This document shows positions 56,010 to 64,000 of a stretch of DNA of 64,000 bases, one piece after another. A program made the position numbers and the translations under genes. Within the stretch, counting starts at the first letter, position 1. Each line of letters starts with the position of its first letter. Under the pieces are notes generated by a model. That model did no database searches and was not told where the DNA came from. It was given only the letters and a program-made list of their open reading frames with translations. This stretch comes from Stemphylium vesicarium (taxonomy: Eukaryota > Ascomycota > Dothideomycetes > Pleosporales > Pleosporaceae), in the NCBI GenBank assembly GCA_004380135.1, contig QXCR01000037.1, positions 62,001 through 126,000 on the forward strand, read 5' to 3'.

Positions 56010-56663
56010 CTACCTCTCGATGTCTTCCCGACGAGGCACCCACGGGATGTTCTCGTAGTCCTCGAAGGTTTCGAAGTTCACAACGATAAGGACTGCAGCA
56101 GGCTTCCTCTCAGCCTTCTTCCTAGGGGTACGGAGCTTGAGCTTTGTGTGATCAAACCAGCCCTCCGGCACGTCGTCGTCCATATCGAGGGTCCTGTTCA
56201 TAGCACCGGCACTATCCCTAGCCGCGTACATGTTCCGGAACAAGCCCGTCTTCTGCGACCGCTGCACCCTACGCGGCACCGTGGGCGCGACATCAGTCTC
56301 AAGCCTCAGTCGAGCGACTTCAAGAGGCGGCGGCGGCTTCTTGTCCTCGTCCTCATCTTCCTTGCTCACGTGCCGGAACACCAGACTGTCGATATCAGGC
56401 GGCGCGGTGTCGTCTTCGTCGGCGGGGAAGAGCATGAGGAAGAAGGAGAGGGGCTGCAGGATCAGGTGGATGATTCCTAGCAGCGCGAGGCCGAAGACGA
56501 TGTCTGAAGGTGTGTCCAGGAAGCGGAGGAAGAGGAGGCTGGCGGAGAAACCGAGGTCGCATAGGGCTAGCGTAACACAGTGCTCGAAGTTAGCGTCGGC
56601 GGAGGTGACGAAGTAGTCCATCTTTTGCTCGTTGTCGCCGATGGTGGTTTCGTTGGCAGCCAT
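56010..56663 (-). CDS. Membrane protein with two predicted helices; frame ends at an amber codon
   Basis: 217 residues from ATG 56663. After a polar N-terminus (MAANETTIGDNEQKMDYFVT) come two hydrophobic segments (CVTLALCDLGFSASLLFLRF and IVFGLALLGIIHLILQPLSF), then an acidic/basic cytosolic region (KEDEDEDKKPPPPLEVARLR, KLKLRTPRKKAERKPAAVLI). The frame stops at TAG 56012-56010 after VPRREDIER and continues open beyond. A 58-base intron starting at GTAGGG would remove the stop but shifts the frame. Family not recognised. Confidence 0.6.
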   Translation of the reverse strand: MAANETTIGDNEQKMDYFVTSADANFEHCVTLALCDLGFSASLLFLRFLDTPSDIVFGLALLGIIHLILQPLSFFLMLFPADEDDTAPPDIDSLVFRHVSKEDEDEDKKPPPPLEVARLRLETDVAPTVPRRVQRSQKTGLFRNMYAARDSAGAMNRTLDMDDDVPEGWFDHTKLKLRTPRKKAERKPAAVLIVVNFETFEDYENIPWVPRREDIER

Positions 56664-57714
56664 GCGCTCAGGAGGAGGGGGGGGGGGGCGGAGGCGGAGG
56701 CAAAGGCAAAGGGAGAGGCGCGCTGATAACTCATTCTGTGCTCAAGTTGCAATCAAGTCAAGTCCAGTTAAGTTTTTCCAGTGAGTTGTTCCAGTGAGTT
56801 GAAGCAAGAAAATCCAACTCCAGACCCGGTCCGGCAAGGTAGATAAACCCAGGAGCGTGACCACCGAGAGCCCGCGGGTGCTGTGTGGGTGGAGCATGGA
56901 GGCGCGGCACTGGAATGGGGCGGAAAGGGAAGGCATTGTGAAGATATTGTGGGATTCACTGGGGGGGGGGGGGAATGTCGGAGAAGGGAGAGAGGGATGC
57001 GCCGAGAATGGAGATGTAGATTGCGATGAAGGACGGGGGAATGCACTGGTGTTCTATAGAAGTGTTGGGGTATAGTATGGGAAGAGACTACGAAGATGTC
57101 GAGCTGTAGTAAGATAATGTGTATATAGATACTGATATATACCGCGTGGAGCATGGGTGACGCGAATGCAAAGACGCGCGCGATGAGAGATGGTACTGTA
57201 TAATATGTTTGCCAAAGACACAATATAAGCACACAGAGCGTAGCTCCAACACCAGGGCAAACATGAGCACGACAAATAGGCACAACACGAACGATAAACA
57301 CCATGAAGCTCGCAAGACGATGAGCATGACGATAGTCTGGCATTCAAAAAGCTAGCGCTATACAAGCAATTAAGAAGAACGGCGAACCAAGGATAAAACA
57401 AGAACAAGCGACTGATACCCCGCATCCACTGTAAAACGCCACCTTCATAGCGACCATAACGGTCGATGCTACCCCAAAACGCCCAATTTGCAAAAACAAG
57501 AAAAGTAATGATGCGGGCATAATCGCATGATAACGCATGGGATGATACGCTCGAAAGAAAATATATACATATACATCAGTAGAACAGATGTGACTGTTCA
57601 ATGACCAACCAACAAACAACGCTCATTCAAACGCCAATCATGTATACCATGAATGCAATATGTACCATGAGCTTCAGAAGAAAAGAAGAAGAAGGGACCT
57701 TCGTGATAATCATC
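56664..57714. other. Intergenic, 1.05 kb, with two poly-G tracts
   Basis: Between the membrane-protein start and the INCENP stop (both minus strand). It contains G runs of about 12 bases or more near 56677-56690 and 56960-56973, the first followed by GGAGGC/AAAGGC repeats about 15 bases upstream of the membrane-protein ATG. No gene supported. Confidence 0.5.
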
Positions 57715-60700
57715 TCAACGGGAAGAGCCGGCTTGTTTGGGAAGTGGCGATGGGTTGTAGGTCCAGCCGCCATCCCGTACAAGACGCTCTCTTGCCTCAC
57801 GTTCCTTGCGCTTCTCCTCGGCTGTGACTTCGTCGTTGGCCCAGTAGGCGCTGCTAGTACGTTCACGGAAGCGCTTGTGACGCTCCTTGTTGGGGAAGAC
57901 CTTCTCCATCTCCAGGGGCGCAATGGGACCGAAGATGTGCTCGGGGTCCATAAGCTGCTGGTTGCTGAGCATCTCGCGGAGGTTGGGTGTGTTGACCCAG
58001 CTGGGCTGCTCGAACTCGTTCTCAGAATCCTCATCTTCTGAGTCGGTCATGATCTCAGGAAGCTTGATGTCGTCTCCGTTGGGGTACTGGATTGAAGGCG
58101 TTCGATTCTGGTGTGCAGATTCGGCGAAGGGAATCTTGCCCTTTGCGAACTGTGCGTGACCTGGCGTGATCGGGTTCAGGTTCTTTGCTTGCTGCGAAGG
58201 GCGTTTAGCTGGACGGTGAAGGGTCTCGTCTCCCTCGCCAGGGAATTGACGCTTAGGAGGCTTAGCAGGGTTAACAGGGGGGATGTTGATGCGGTTGGCG
58301 TCTTGGACTGTCTGCATTCGTGATACAGGTCGTGCGGCACCGAGATCTGGTCGTGGGGGTTGCGACGCTGGAGCCTTGGCCTTTTCGGCTGGTTGTGGTT
58401 GGGGACGCGCAACTCGGGGAGCCGCAGGTTTAGGAGTGGGTTGCGCTGTCTTAGAGGTACCCGACTTGGTGGAGAGAGCGGAGGCTGGCCGTGATGAACC
58501 AGCTGGGACCTGTCTTGGGGCTGGGGCGGTAGATCTGCTCGCGTTTTGTGGTGCTGCAGGGAGAGGCTTGGAGGATGACGGTGCTGGGCGAGCAGCTGGT
58601 GGAGGTGCCTGGCCATATTGACTGCTCTTGAGATTGACCATAATCTTTTGCGGTGCTTTTGGCTTCTGAAGAGCGTCCTTGCTTGTAGGCTTTGCGATTT
58701 TTCTGGGCTCTCGAAGAGGGGCCTTGGTGGGCTTTGTCGTAGGTAGCAGGCTCTTCGGAGGAGGGGGCGGGGGCATGTCTTCAGCAGAGTCGACATCATC
58801 CCGCGATGTTACAGTGTTTGATCTGGGGATGCCAGGACGGAATAGTGGCTGCTGCGACGCTGGCTGCGCTGGTTGAGCCGCCTGAGCCGGGGTCTTCGTA
58901 GCAGCCGTAGCGGTAGGCTGTCTGAGACTTGACTGTGATGACATGGCAGTAGGTGTCTTTGCGCCCATGGCCCTGGCCTTCTGGGCATGTGCCGCAGCCT
59001 TGCTCTGCTCCTTCTCACGGATTTGCCTAAGTTTATCCTCAGCGCGCTGCTGTTGCTTAGCATCTTTGACTTCCTTCTCTCTTGTCTCCTTCTCGATTCG
59101 CTTCTCGCGTTCTGTGGAGCTGCGAGTGCGTCGTCCATCACTCTTGAGCGGGCTACTGGACCCTGTGCCACTCTTGCTAGATTTGTCCGAGTCCTTGGAG
59201 GGCGAACGCATATGGCTGAAAATAGAGGCTGGCTTGTCGGTTCGCTTGGGACTGCTGAGGATATCGTCGGATGAATCTTGGGAGGGCAAATTCGGCCTTG
59301 ATGAATTCTCCTTGAGCGTATCCATCTTGGCCTGGGCACTTGAAGCACTTGACCCGATAAGCTTGTCCTTTGCAGCTCGGAATGCGGAGTACAATTTAGA
59401 TTTGGACGCGCTAAGAGGGGCGTCCATGTACCGCCTGCTAGTTGGAGAGCCGATTGGGGTGGTTGATTCGACATCTGCCGTGAGATCTGGATTCGAGATC
59501 GAGGTGAGTTTCGCCGGCACAGGCTTAGGGGGAGATGGGCGGGCCTCTGCAGTGTGGCTCTTGCCAAAGACTGGCCTACTGGGCTTTGGCGCGGGTGCTG
59601 TTGTGCGGACCGGTGATATCCAATCGTCGTCGTCATCTTCATCCTCCTGTGCTGGTTCTGGTGGTGGAAGACTTGGGTATGATGGCTGCGAGGCCTGTGT
59701 AGGTGCAGACTCCTCGGTTGGCTGTGTCGCAAAGCTCTGGGGCTGCGATAACTGGGAGGCAACAATGTTCTGGCTGATTCGCTTGGGGGCTTCGTTCTGC
59801 TGCTTCAGCATGTTGATGCGTTCAAACAGGCGCTGAGTAGAAGTCTTGTTGTGAACCTTGGTAGTTTCCGATTCCTCTTTGGTAAGCTCTGGACGCTCAG
59901 TATCAACTTCCATGTCGTCTTCGTCGTGATGCGCCTCAGCGGGGTGAGCAATCTGTGAGCCTCCCAAGCTCTTCCCTCCCGTGAACCTCGCCATGTGGCT
60001 GTTACGAGCTTTGTTCTGATCGAGGTGGCTGGTACGCGAGACGCGATTGCCCATGCTCTTCTTCGCCAGCAGCGGTTCGCGCGCGGGAAGAGAAGCAAAC
60101 GTGAGACTGCTCTTCCTAACGAGAGGCTTGACGGGGCTAGAGTTGTCGGAAGGTGAGCGCACATCATCGTCAATGTCCATTTGATCATCGACATCGTGGT
60201 GAAGGATAGTGTCATCGTGGACATCGACTTCGGCTTCGGCCTCGGGGGAGGCAGGCGGAGGACCGGCGGGCGTGGTCGATTGCTCTGGCGCGAAATTCTT
60301 GGGCTCTGGCGCGAGCGCGCGGTTATTCGCTGTGTCCAGCGCGTCGTGAGTTTCGCCTGAAATGCTGTACTGTTCTGGGACGACGCGCGGAGGCTCGGGG
60401 AATTCGTGCATGTCTTGCATGTCAGCATCCTCTTCATCGGACACGTCGTGGTGAAGCATAGTATCCTGTGAACTGGGACGTGAGCTCTCTTCCTTTTCTT
60501 CTTCGTCCACATCCATGGCAGAAACGTCCTTTGCCTGCATATTCTCCTTGGAGATGTTCTTGCTGGCAAAGGCCTCATTTGCAGAGACAAAAGAATCGCC
60601 AGTGTCGCGTCGCTCCTGCTTCTCGTTTATCGAATGCCTGAAAGATTGGGTAGGTTGTGTCGGCTGAGTTTCTTGTGATTGTGGCGGTGAGAAGACGTCG

Positions 60701-61358
60701 CTGGCCTGCGAAGTCATTGCTGTGTCTTGGGTGGATTGGATGGGACTCCATGATGCGGTGGCAGGCTGAGCCTGGCGCTTCTCAAAGATATCGGCGTGGA
60801 AGCTGTTATCGACGTTCTCCTTGCCGGCGCTTTCGGGCTGGGAGAATAGCTGTCGTGCGATGGGTGTGCGCTTGGCAGGCGACTGGCGTATCGTGTTTTC
60901 CGCATCTTCAGCGATCTGGAACCTAGCCTTCACGTTTCTTAGACTTTGCTCAGCGGGGCTGAGAAGCGTTTGTGCGTTTCCGGATTGAATGTTGGCGAGA
61001 GGCTGGCTGGTGTGAGTAGGCGAGATGAAAGGCTTTGGGGATCCCCATACCTGGCGGTCGGCGGCCTTCTTGCGCGCTGTGCGAGGCGTCTTGCCGCGTA
61101 ACTTGCCCGGTGTCTTGAAGACATCGAGGTTGTGTCTGGCAAGAGGTTAGCGTAGAGCGGAGTTGCGCATGGGGACGCGACATACTGCCTGTCGCTCGAC
61201 AATATGTCAAACATGTGTTCGTTCAGCCATTCCAGCTCATTGCGCACAGAGAAGCCAAAATCCTCTAGTTCTTGCGATACAAGGGTGTTTGATTGATGGC
61301 GCTCCTCTAAGATCCATCCAGCGGACCCGACAGTGGGTGCTTTGCTACGCGCAGCCAT
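57715..61358 (-). CDS. Inner centromere protein, INCENP/Sli15 family
   Basis: Chromosomal passenger complex scaffold, predicted 1,163 residues in three exons (61358-61186, 61135-61051, 60948-57715). The N-terminal helix (SNTLVSQELEDFGFSVRNEL, EWLNEHMFDIL) corresponds to the centromere-targeting region that binds survivin/borealin homologues. It is followed by FKTPGKLRGKTPRTARKKAA. A very long disordered region with Ser/Pro (potential CDK) sites and a basic helical stretch near 600 (TREKEVKDAKQQQRAEDKLR, the single-alpha-helix-like segment) follows. The C-terminal IN-box that binds and activates Aurora kinase is clear: PSWVNTPNLREMLSNQQLMD, IFGPIAPLEMEKVF, RHKRFRERTSSAYW. The third exon acceptor is CTGAG, chosen because it alone keeps the frame (DRQ|QSLRNVKARF). 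Confidence 0.9.
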
Positions 61359-62189
61359 GTCGAAGATGTGTTTTGGTGAGTGTTGGTATTGAAGCGCGTC
61401 GCGGTGAAGGCAGTCGCGTCAAGGGTGAAAGCAAGTGGCGGTCTAAGTTAGCTGAGCATATCGAAGCGTCGTCGGTGTATTCAATTGCAGCTGGGCCAAA
61501 GGCAAAAAGAGCAATGCTGGAGGGTTGTCGTCTGGGGGTGGGTGAGTTGGACCTTCAATGTTGTGACGCGGGACGAGTCCAAACAATCGAGTGGGCCGCA
61601 CATCGCGCGGGTCAAAGCGCTGCCAAGCCCGCCTTCTCCGTTTCAAGCCAAGGCCTACATGATGCTGCAGCATGGCATGCCAGCGGCTGGCATCAATTCC
61701 TCCACGCTGTCGTTGTCTTCAACTTGACGACTCCCTCTCTATCGTGAGACATGGTGTCTGCAGCTGGCAGTGAGGCCTGGGTACCTGGATATCTAGCTAG
61801 GTATTCTTTGCACCATCGTCTGCCGAGGGATCGCCTGTAGCCGTTCAACACTGACCGCCAGGCTGTCTTTGTCACGGCTTCTGCGCTTCGGCCTATCGAT
61901 TAAACGCTGGCATTCAACGCCTTGTGCTTAAACTCCATCATAATATAGTAATGTCGTTGCGATTACGGGAGGCCTGGCCATGGTTGTGTGTACCCTGAAC
62001 CAGAAATTGTCATTAATAGACCAGATCATATTTCGCTGAAATTCAGCCAGTCTCTCACCACATCCCGCTTAACACATCATCCAGTCTACACATTTCTTCG
62101 TAATTCCTGTTTCTGTCTAAAATATTCTTGTGCCCTTCACAGCCTACTGCACATCCCTTTGCCTAACGAAGACGATACCACCGCACGCA
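61359..62189. promoter_or_regulatory. Divergent promoter region, INCENP and unknown gene
   Basis: An 831-base spacer between opposite start codons. The part near 62190 is pyrimidine- and AT-richer, like a core promoter. Short frames here have no domain. No cell-cycle box was identified with confidence. Confidence 0.45.
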
Positions 62190-63458
62190 ATGGATCCCTC
62201 GTACGCGTCCAACTGGCGGAACATAGCTTTCCTCGACCAGGCAGATACTCGCTTCGGTCATCATATCTCACCGCAACAGCATCAGCAGTATCGTCATAGT
62301 CTTGGTTATCGAGTGCCATCATATACATATGGGTGGGGAAGGGAGGCATCGCAAACCCCCACATACCCCGAGTCTATCCCCCCTCATGTTGATTCGCGTT
62401 CGCTGAAGCCTCCCGGCAATGTCGTCGGAGCACCATCAAACCCTACTGTTGCGAAGGTCCAAAAACAGGCCGACCCCTCCATCTCCGCCCACGTGCACGA
62501 TAAACTGGACCTGTCGAAATATCCCCAGCTCAAATGGCCCTGGCAATGGGGCTACGCTCGTCCAACCACTGGTGATACCACGGTATGGGTAATCGCTCCC
62601 ATAAACCAAGAGACCCGTGAGGTAGAACGGGCTTCGAAGAAATGGGGTGAGCTGGTAGCTTGCGAAACCCCTTTGCTACCGACAGCAGAGCTCAAAAAAG
62701 ATACAGCATCGACTTGCCTTCCAACAACAGAAGCTAAAGTGCGTGCAGTATCTTCTTACATTGAGCATGCAAAGTCTGCCCATGTCCCCCAACACCGGCA
62801 ACCGAAGCAGACCTTTGAGGATGCTATTAATAGAGGATCTGAGAAGGAAACGCAATTTGTTGGGAATGCCGCAGACCCAATGCATACGGATAAAAGGTCC
62901 CGATTCAATCGCTACGTTACTTCGCAAGGAGACTATCGCCTCTCGGGACAACGCGGTGGACAGACAGATGAGAAAGGTAAATACGGCCAGCCCATTGGAG
63001 GCGCTACCACGCATACTTCGCTATCGAAGCCTGCTCATAACGAGCCGTCCAGTTTCTACACGGTCCGTATGCCGAACCCATCACAGGACAGTGTCGAAAC
63101 TAGGAATCGCCGGGCCGCAGTGGCATCTACTATCGAGTTTCTCGGGGGGCTAGATCTCTCCGCCAACCCCGATCCCCCAAAGCGCGACACGGCCTCTGAT
63201 AATCCAGGCGAGGCTTTTGTGGGACTTTTAAGTAAAAAGTCTTCCCCAGTGCAGTTCTGTGAGAAGGGTGCCCAGGCAGCTCAAGAGTATACAAAGGATG
63301 GGATGCTGTCTACCAAGAAGCTGAGGAAGGTAGACGGCGAGTGGGTGAAGATTATACCAAAAGTTCAACGTCCAAACTCCGACCTAGGAGAAGGGTGGGA
63401 GAACATTGACGGTGATGAGGAATGGGAGGTCGTTGACAGCCAGGTGATCTTTGAGTAG
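62190..63458 (+). CDS. Unknown protein, 422 residues
   Basis: Single exon starting at ATG 62190 (upstream in-frame codons lack ATG). Family not recognised. N-terminus Tyr/His/Gln-rich (DPSYASNWRNIAFLDQADTR, SPQQHQQYRHSLGYR), then a Trp-rich block (LKWPWQWGYARPTTGDTTVW), a polar middle, an ASTIEFLGGLDLSANPDPPK motif, and a well-formed C-terminus (KKLRKVDGEWVKIIPKVQRP, GWENIDGDEEWEVVDSQVIF) rich in Trp/Asp/Glu. The acidic Trp end could be a short interaction motif. Codon use looks normal. Probably a lineage-specific gene. Confidence 0.78.
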   Translation: MDPSYASNWRNIAFLDQADTRFGHHISPQQHQQYRHSLGYRVPSYTYGWGREASQTPTYPESIPPHVDSRSLKPPGNVVGAPSNPTVAKVQKQADPSISAHVHDKLDLSKYPQLKWPWQWGYARPTTGDTTVWVIAPINQETREVERASKKWGELVACETPLLPTAELKKDTASTCLPTTEAKVRAVSSYIEHAKSAHVPQHRQPKQTFEDAINRGSEKETQFVGNAADPMHTDKRSRFNRYVTSQGDYRLSGQRGGQTDEKGKYGQPIGGATTHTSLSKPAHNEPSSFYTVRMPNPSQDSVETRNRRAAVASTIEFLGGLDLSANPDPPKRDTASDNPGEAFVGLLSKKSSPVQFCEKGAQAAQEYTKDGMLSTKKLRKVDGEWVKIIPKVQRPNSDLGEGWENIDGDEEWEVVDSQVIFE

Positions 63459-63631
63459 CCGACGGCAGCTCAGCCATGTCATGTTGTTAGTTCCCGTTGT
63501 TGTATTTGCATTCATATGTACCTAGACGATCGGAAGAAATGGCAAGTATGACCTGACCTGGAATTCAGGGTCTGGCGTCGCTCTTTCCACATGTGTATGC
63601 AAACGCTTGTCTTGGCCAAACATGCAGACCT

Positions 63632-63653
63632 TTCAGTCACTCAGTCACTCACC
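63632..63653. repeat. Tandem TCAGTCAC repeats upstream of the partial gene
   Basis: Two adjacent copies of TCAGTCAC followed by TCACC, about 50-70 bases before the start at 63705. Possibly core-promoter or leader sequence; it does not match the exact TGASTCA GCN4/AP-1 site. Confidence 0.4.
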
Positions 63654-63704
63654 ATACTCACACCCTAACACTTTACACCGCTGCGACGCAAAAACATCGA
63701 AACT

Positions 63705-64000
63705 ATGCGTGACAAGGACGAGATTATTGACGACGGCGGCGGCTCCAATACTGCGCAGCCTGAATACGCGAGCTTGCTACGAGACCTCCAGGTACCTTCA
63801 TTGCTTTCGTCCTGAAAGGATAGCACTGCTGACACTGTTCCCAGATAGCTACATCGAAATGTGGAGAAGCGCTTCAAGCGAGCAACGACAGATACGAAAA
63901 ACTACTCGAGAAGTATAAGGCGCTGCAAAGCGGGAGTACCGGTGAGACCACGGCCGTACCCAATTTACACAAATCTGTCGCGGACGGATATATCCTGATT
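63705..64000 (+). CDS. 5' part of a gene running off the window
   Basis: Two exons visible: 63705-63791 (29 codons, MRDKDEIIDDGGGSNTAQ...) and 63845 to the window end, joined across a 53-base intron ending CCCAG. The second exon begins with helical heptad-like sequence (KCGEALQASNDRYEKLLEKY KALQSG) and stays open to base 64000. No function can be assigned from 81 residues. The TCAGTCAC repeats just upstream lie in its promoter or leader. Confidence 0.6.

Noticed and set aside
55954..56011. Possible 58-base intron removing the amber codon
   Set aside because: GTAGGG...CGCCAG is plausible by sequence, but its length is not a multiple of three and the result does not connect to the downstream exons.
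58943..59836. 297-residue plus-strand open frame
   Set aside because: Antisense shadow of the large INCENP exon; Ser/Leu/Arg-rich and without any domain.
1..64000. CRISPR arrays, prokaryotic operons, ribosome binding sites, intact transposons or secondary-metabolite clusters
   Set aside because: Nothing of the kind is visible. Gene structure is eukaryotic throughout, and no terminal inverted repeats, reverse transcriptase, transposase, PKS or NRPS motifs were seen.

Overview
The window is nuclear DNA of a filamentous ascomycete. Evidence: short introns of about 45-100 bases with GTANGT/GTGAGT donors and CTAAC-type branch points, typical fungal families (NCE102-like MARVEL protein, PSP1-domain protein, septation protein of the Uds1 family, secreted GH43), no operons, and balanced base composition. 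A Pleosporales-like Dothideomycete fits, but that placement is inference. All gene models were read by eye, and exon joins were checked for reading-frame consistency.

Layout, left to right: a secreted seven-exon GH43 glycosidase (-); a MYST acetyltransferase with a PHD-like finger, of Sas3/NuA3 type (-); divergent from it, an NDUFA1-like complex I subunit containing a 4-base microexon (+); an arylamine N-acetyltransferase (-); a 1,001-residue Uds1 coiled-coil protein (+); a metallophosphoesterase/5'-nucleotidase (-); an ING-family PHD protein (-); a Cys/His-rich protein of unknown function (+); a decayed gene pair (22.5-24.9 kb); an N-terminally anchored MOSC protein (+); a GH43 without signal peptide (+), with an XlnR-type site, CreA-type sites and a TATA box upstream; and a type II membrane glycosyltransferase-like protein (-).

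From 30.5 to 35.4 kb lies a degraded tract holding two more stop-interrupted genes. It is followed by a J-domain protein (-), ribosomal protein eL15 with 9- and 14-base microexons (-), a small coiled-coil protein (-) and a PSP1-domain protein (-). A 7.3 kb gene-poor stretch (44.5-51.8 kb) precedes an NCE102 homologue (+). The right end holds an orphan proline-rich protein (-), a membrane-protein frame split by one amber codon (-), INCENP/Sli15 (-), an unknown protein (+) and the start of another gene (+) running off the edge.

Two themes stand out. Several genes act on chromatin or chromosome segregation (MYST acetyltransferase, ING protein, INCENP). Five loci are long reading frames broken only by premature stops and not by frameshifts; all the stops could arise by C:G to T:A transitions, as repeat-induced point mutation would cause, although recoding has not been excluded. 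Nothing looks like a prokaryotic system, CRISPR array or intact transposon.
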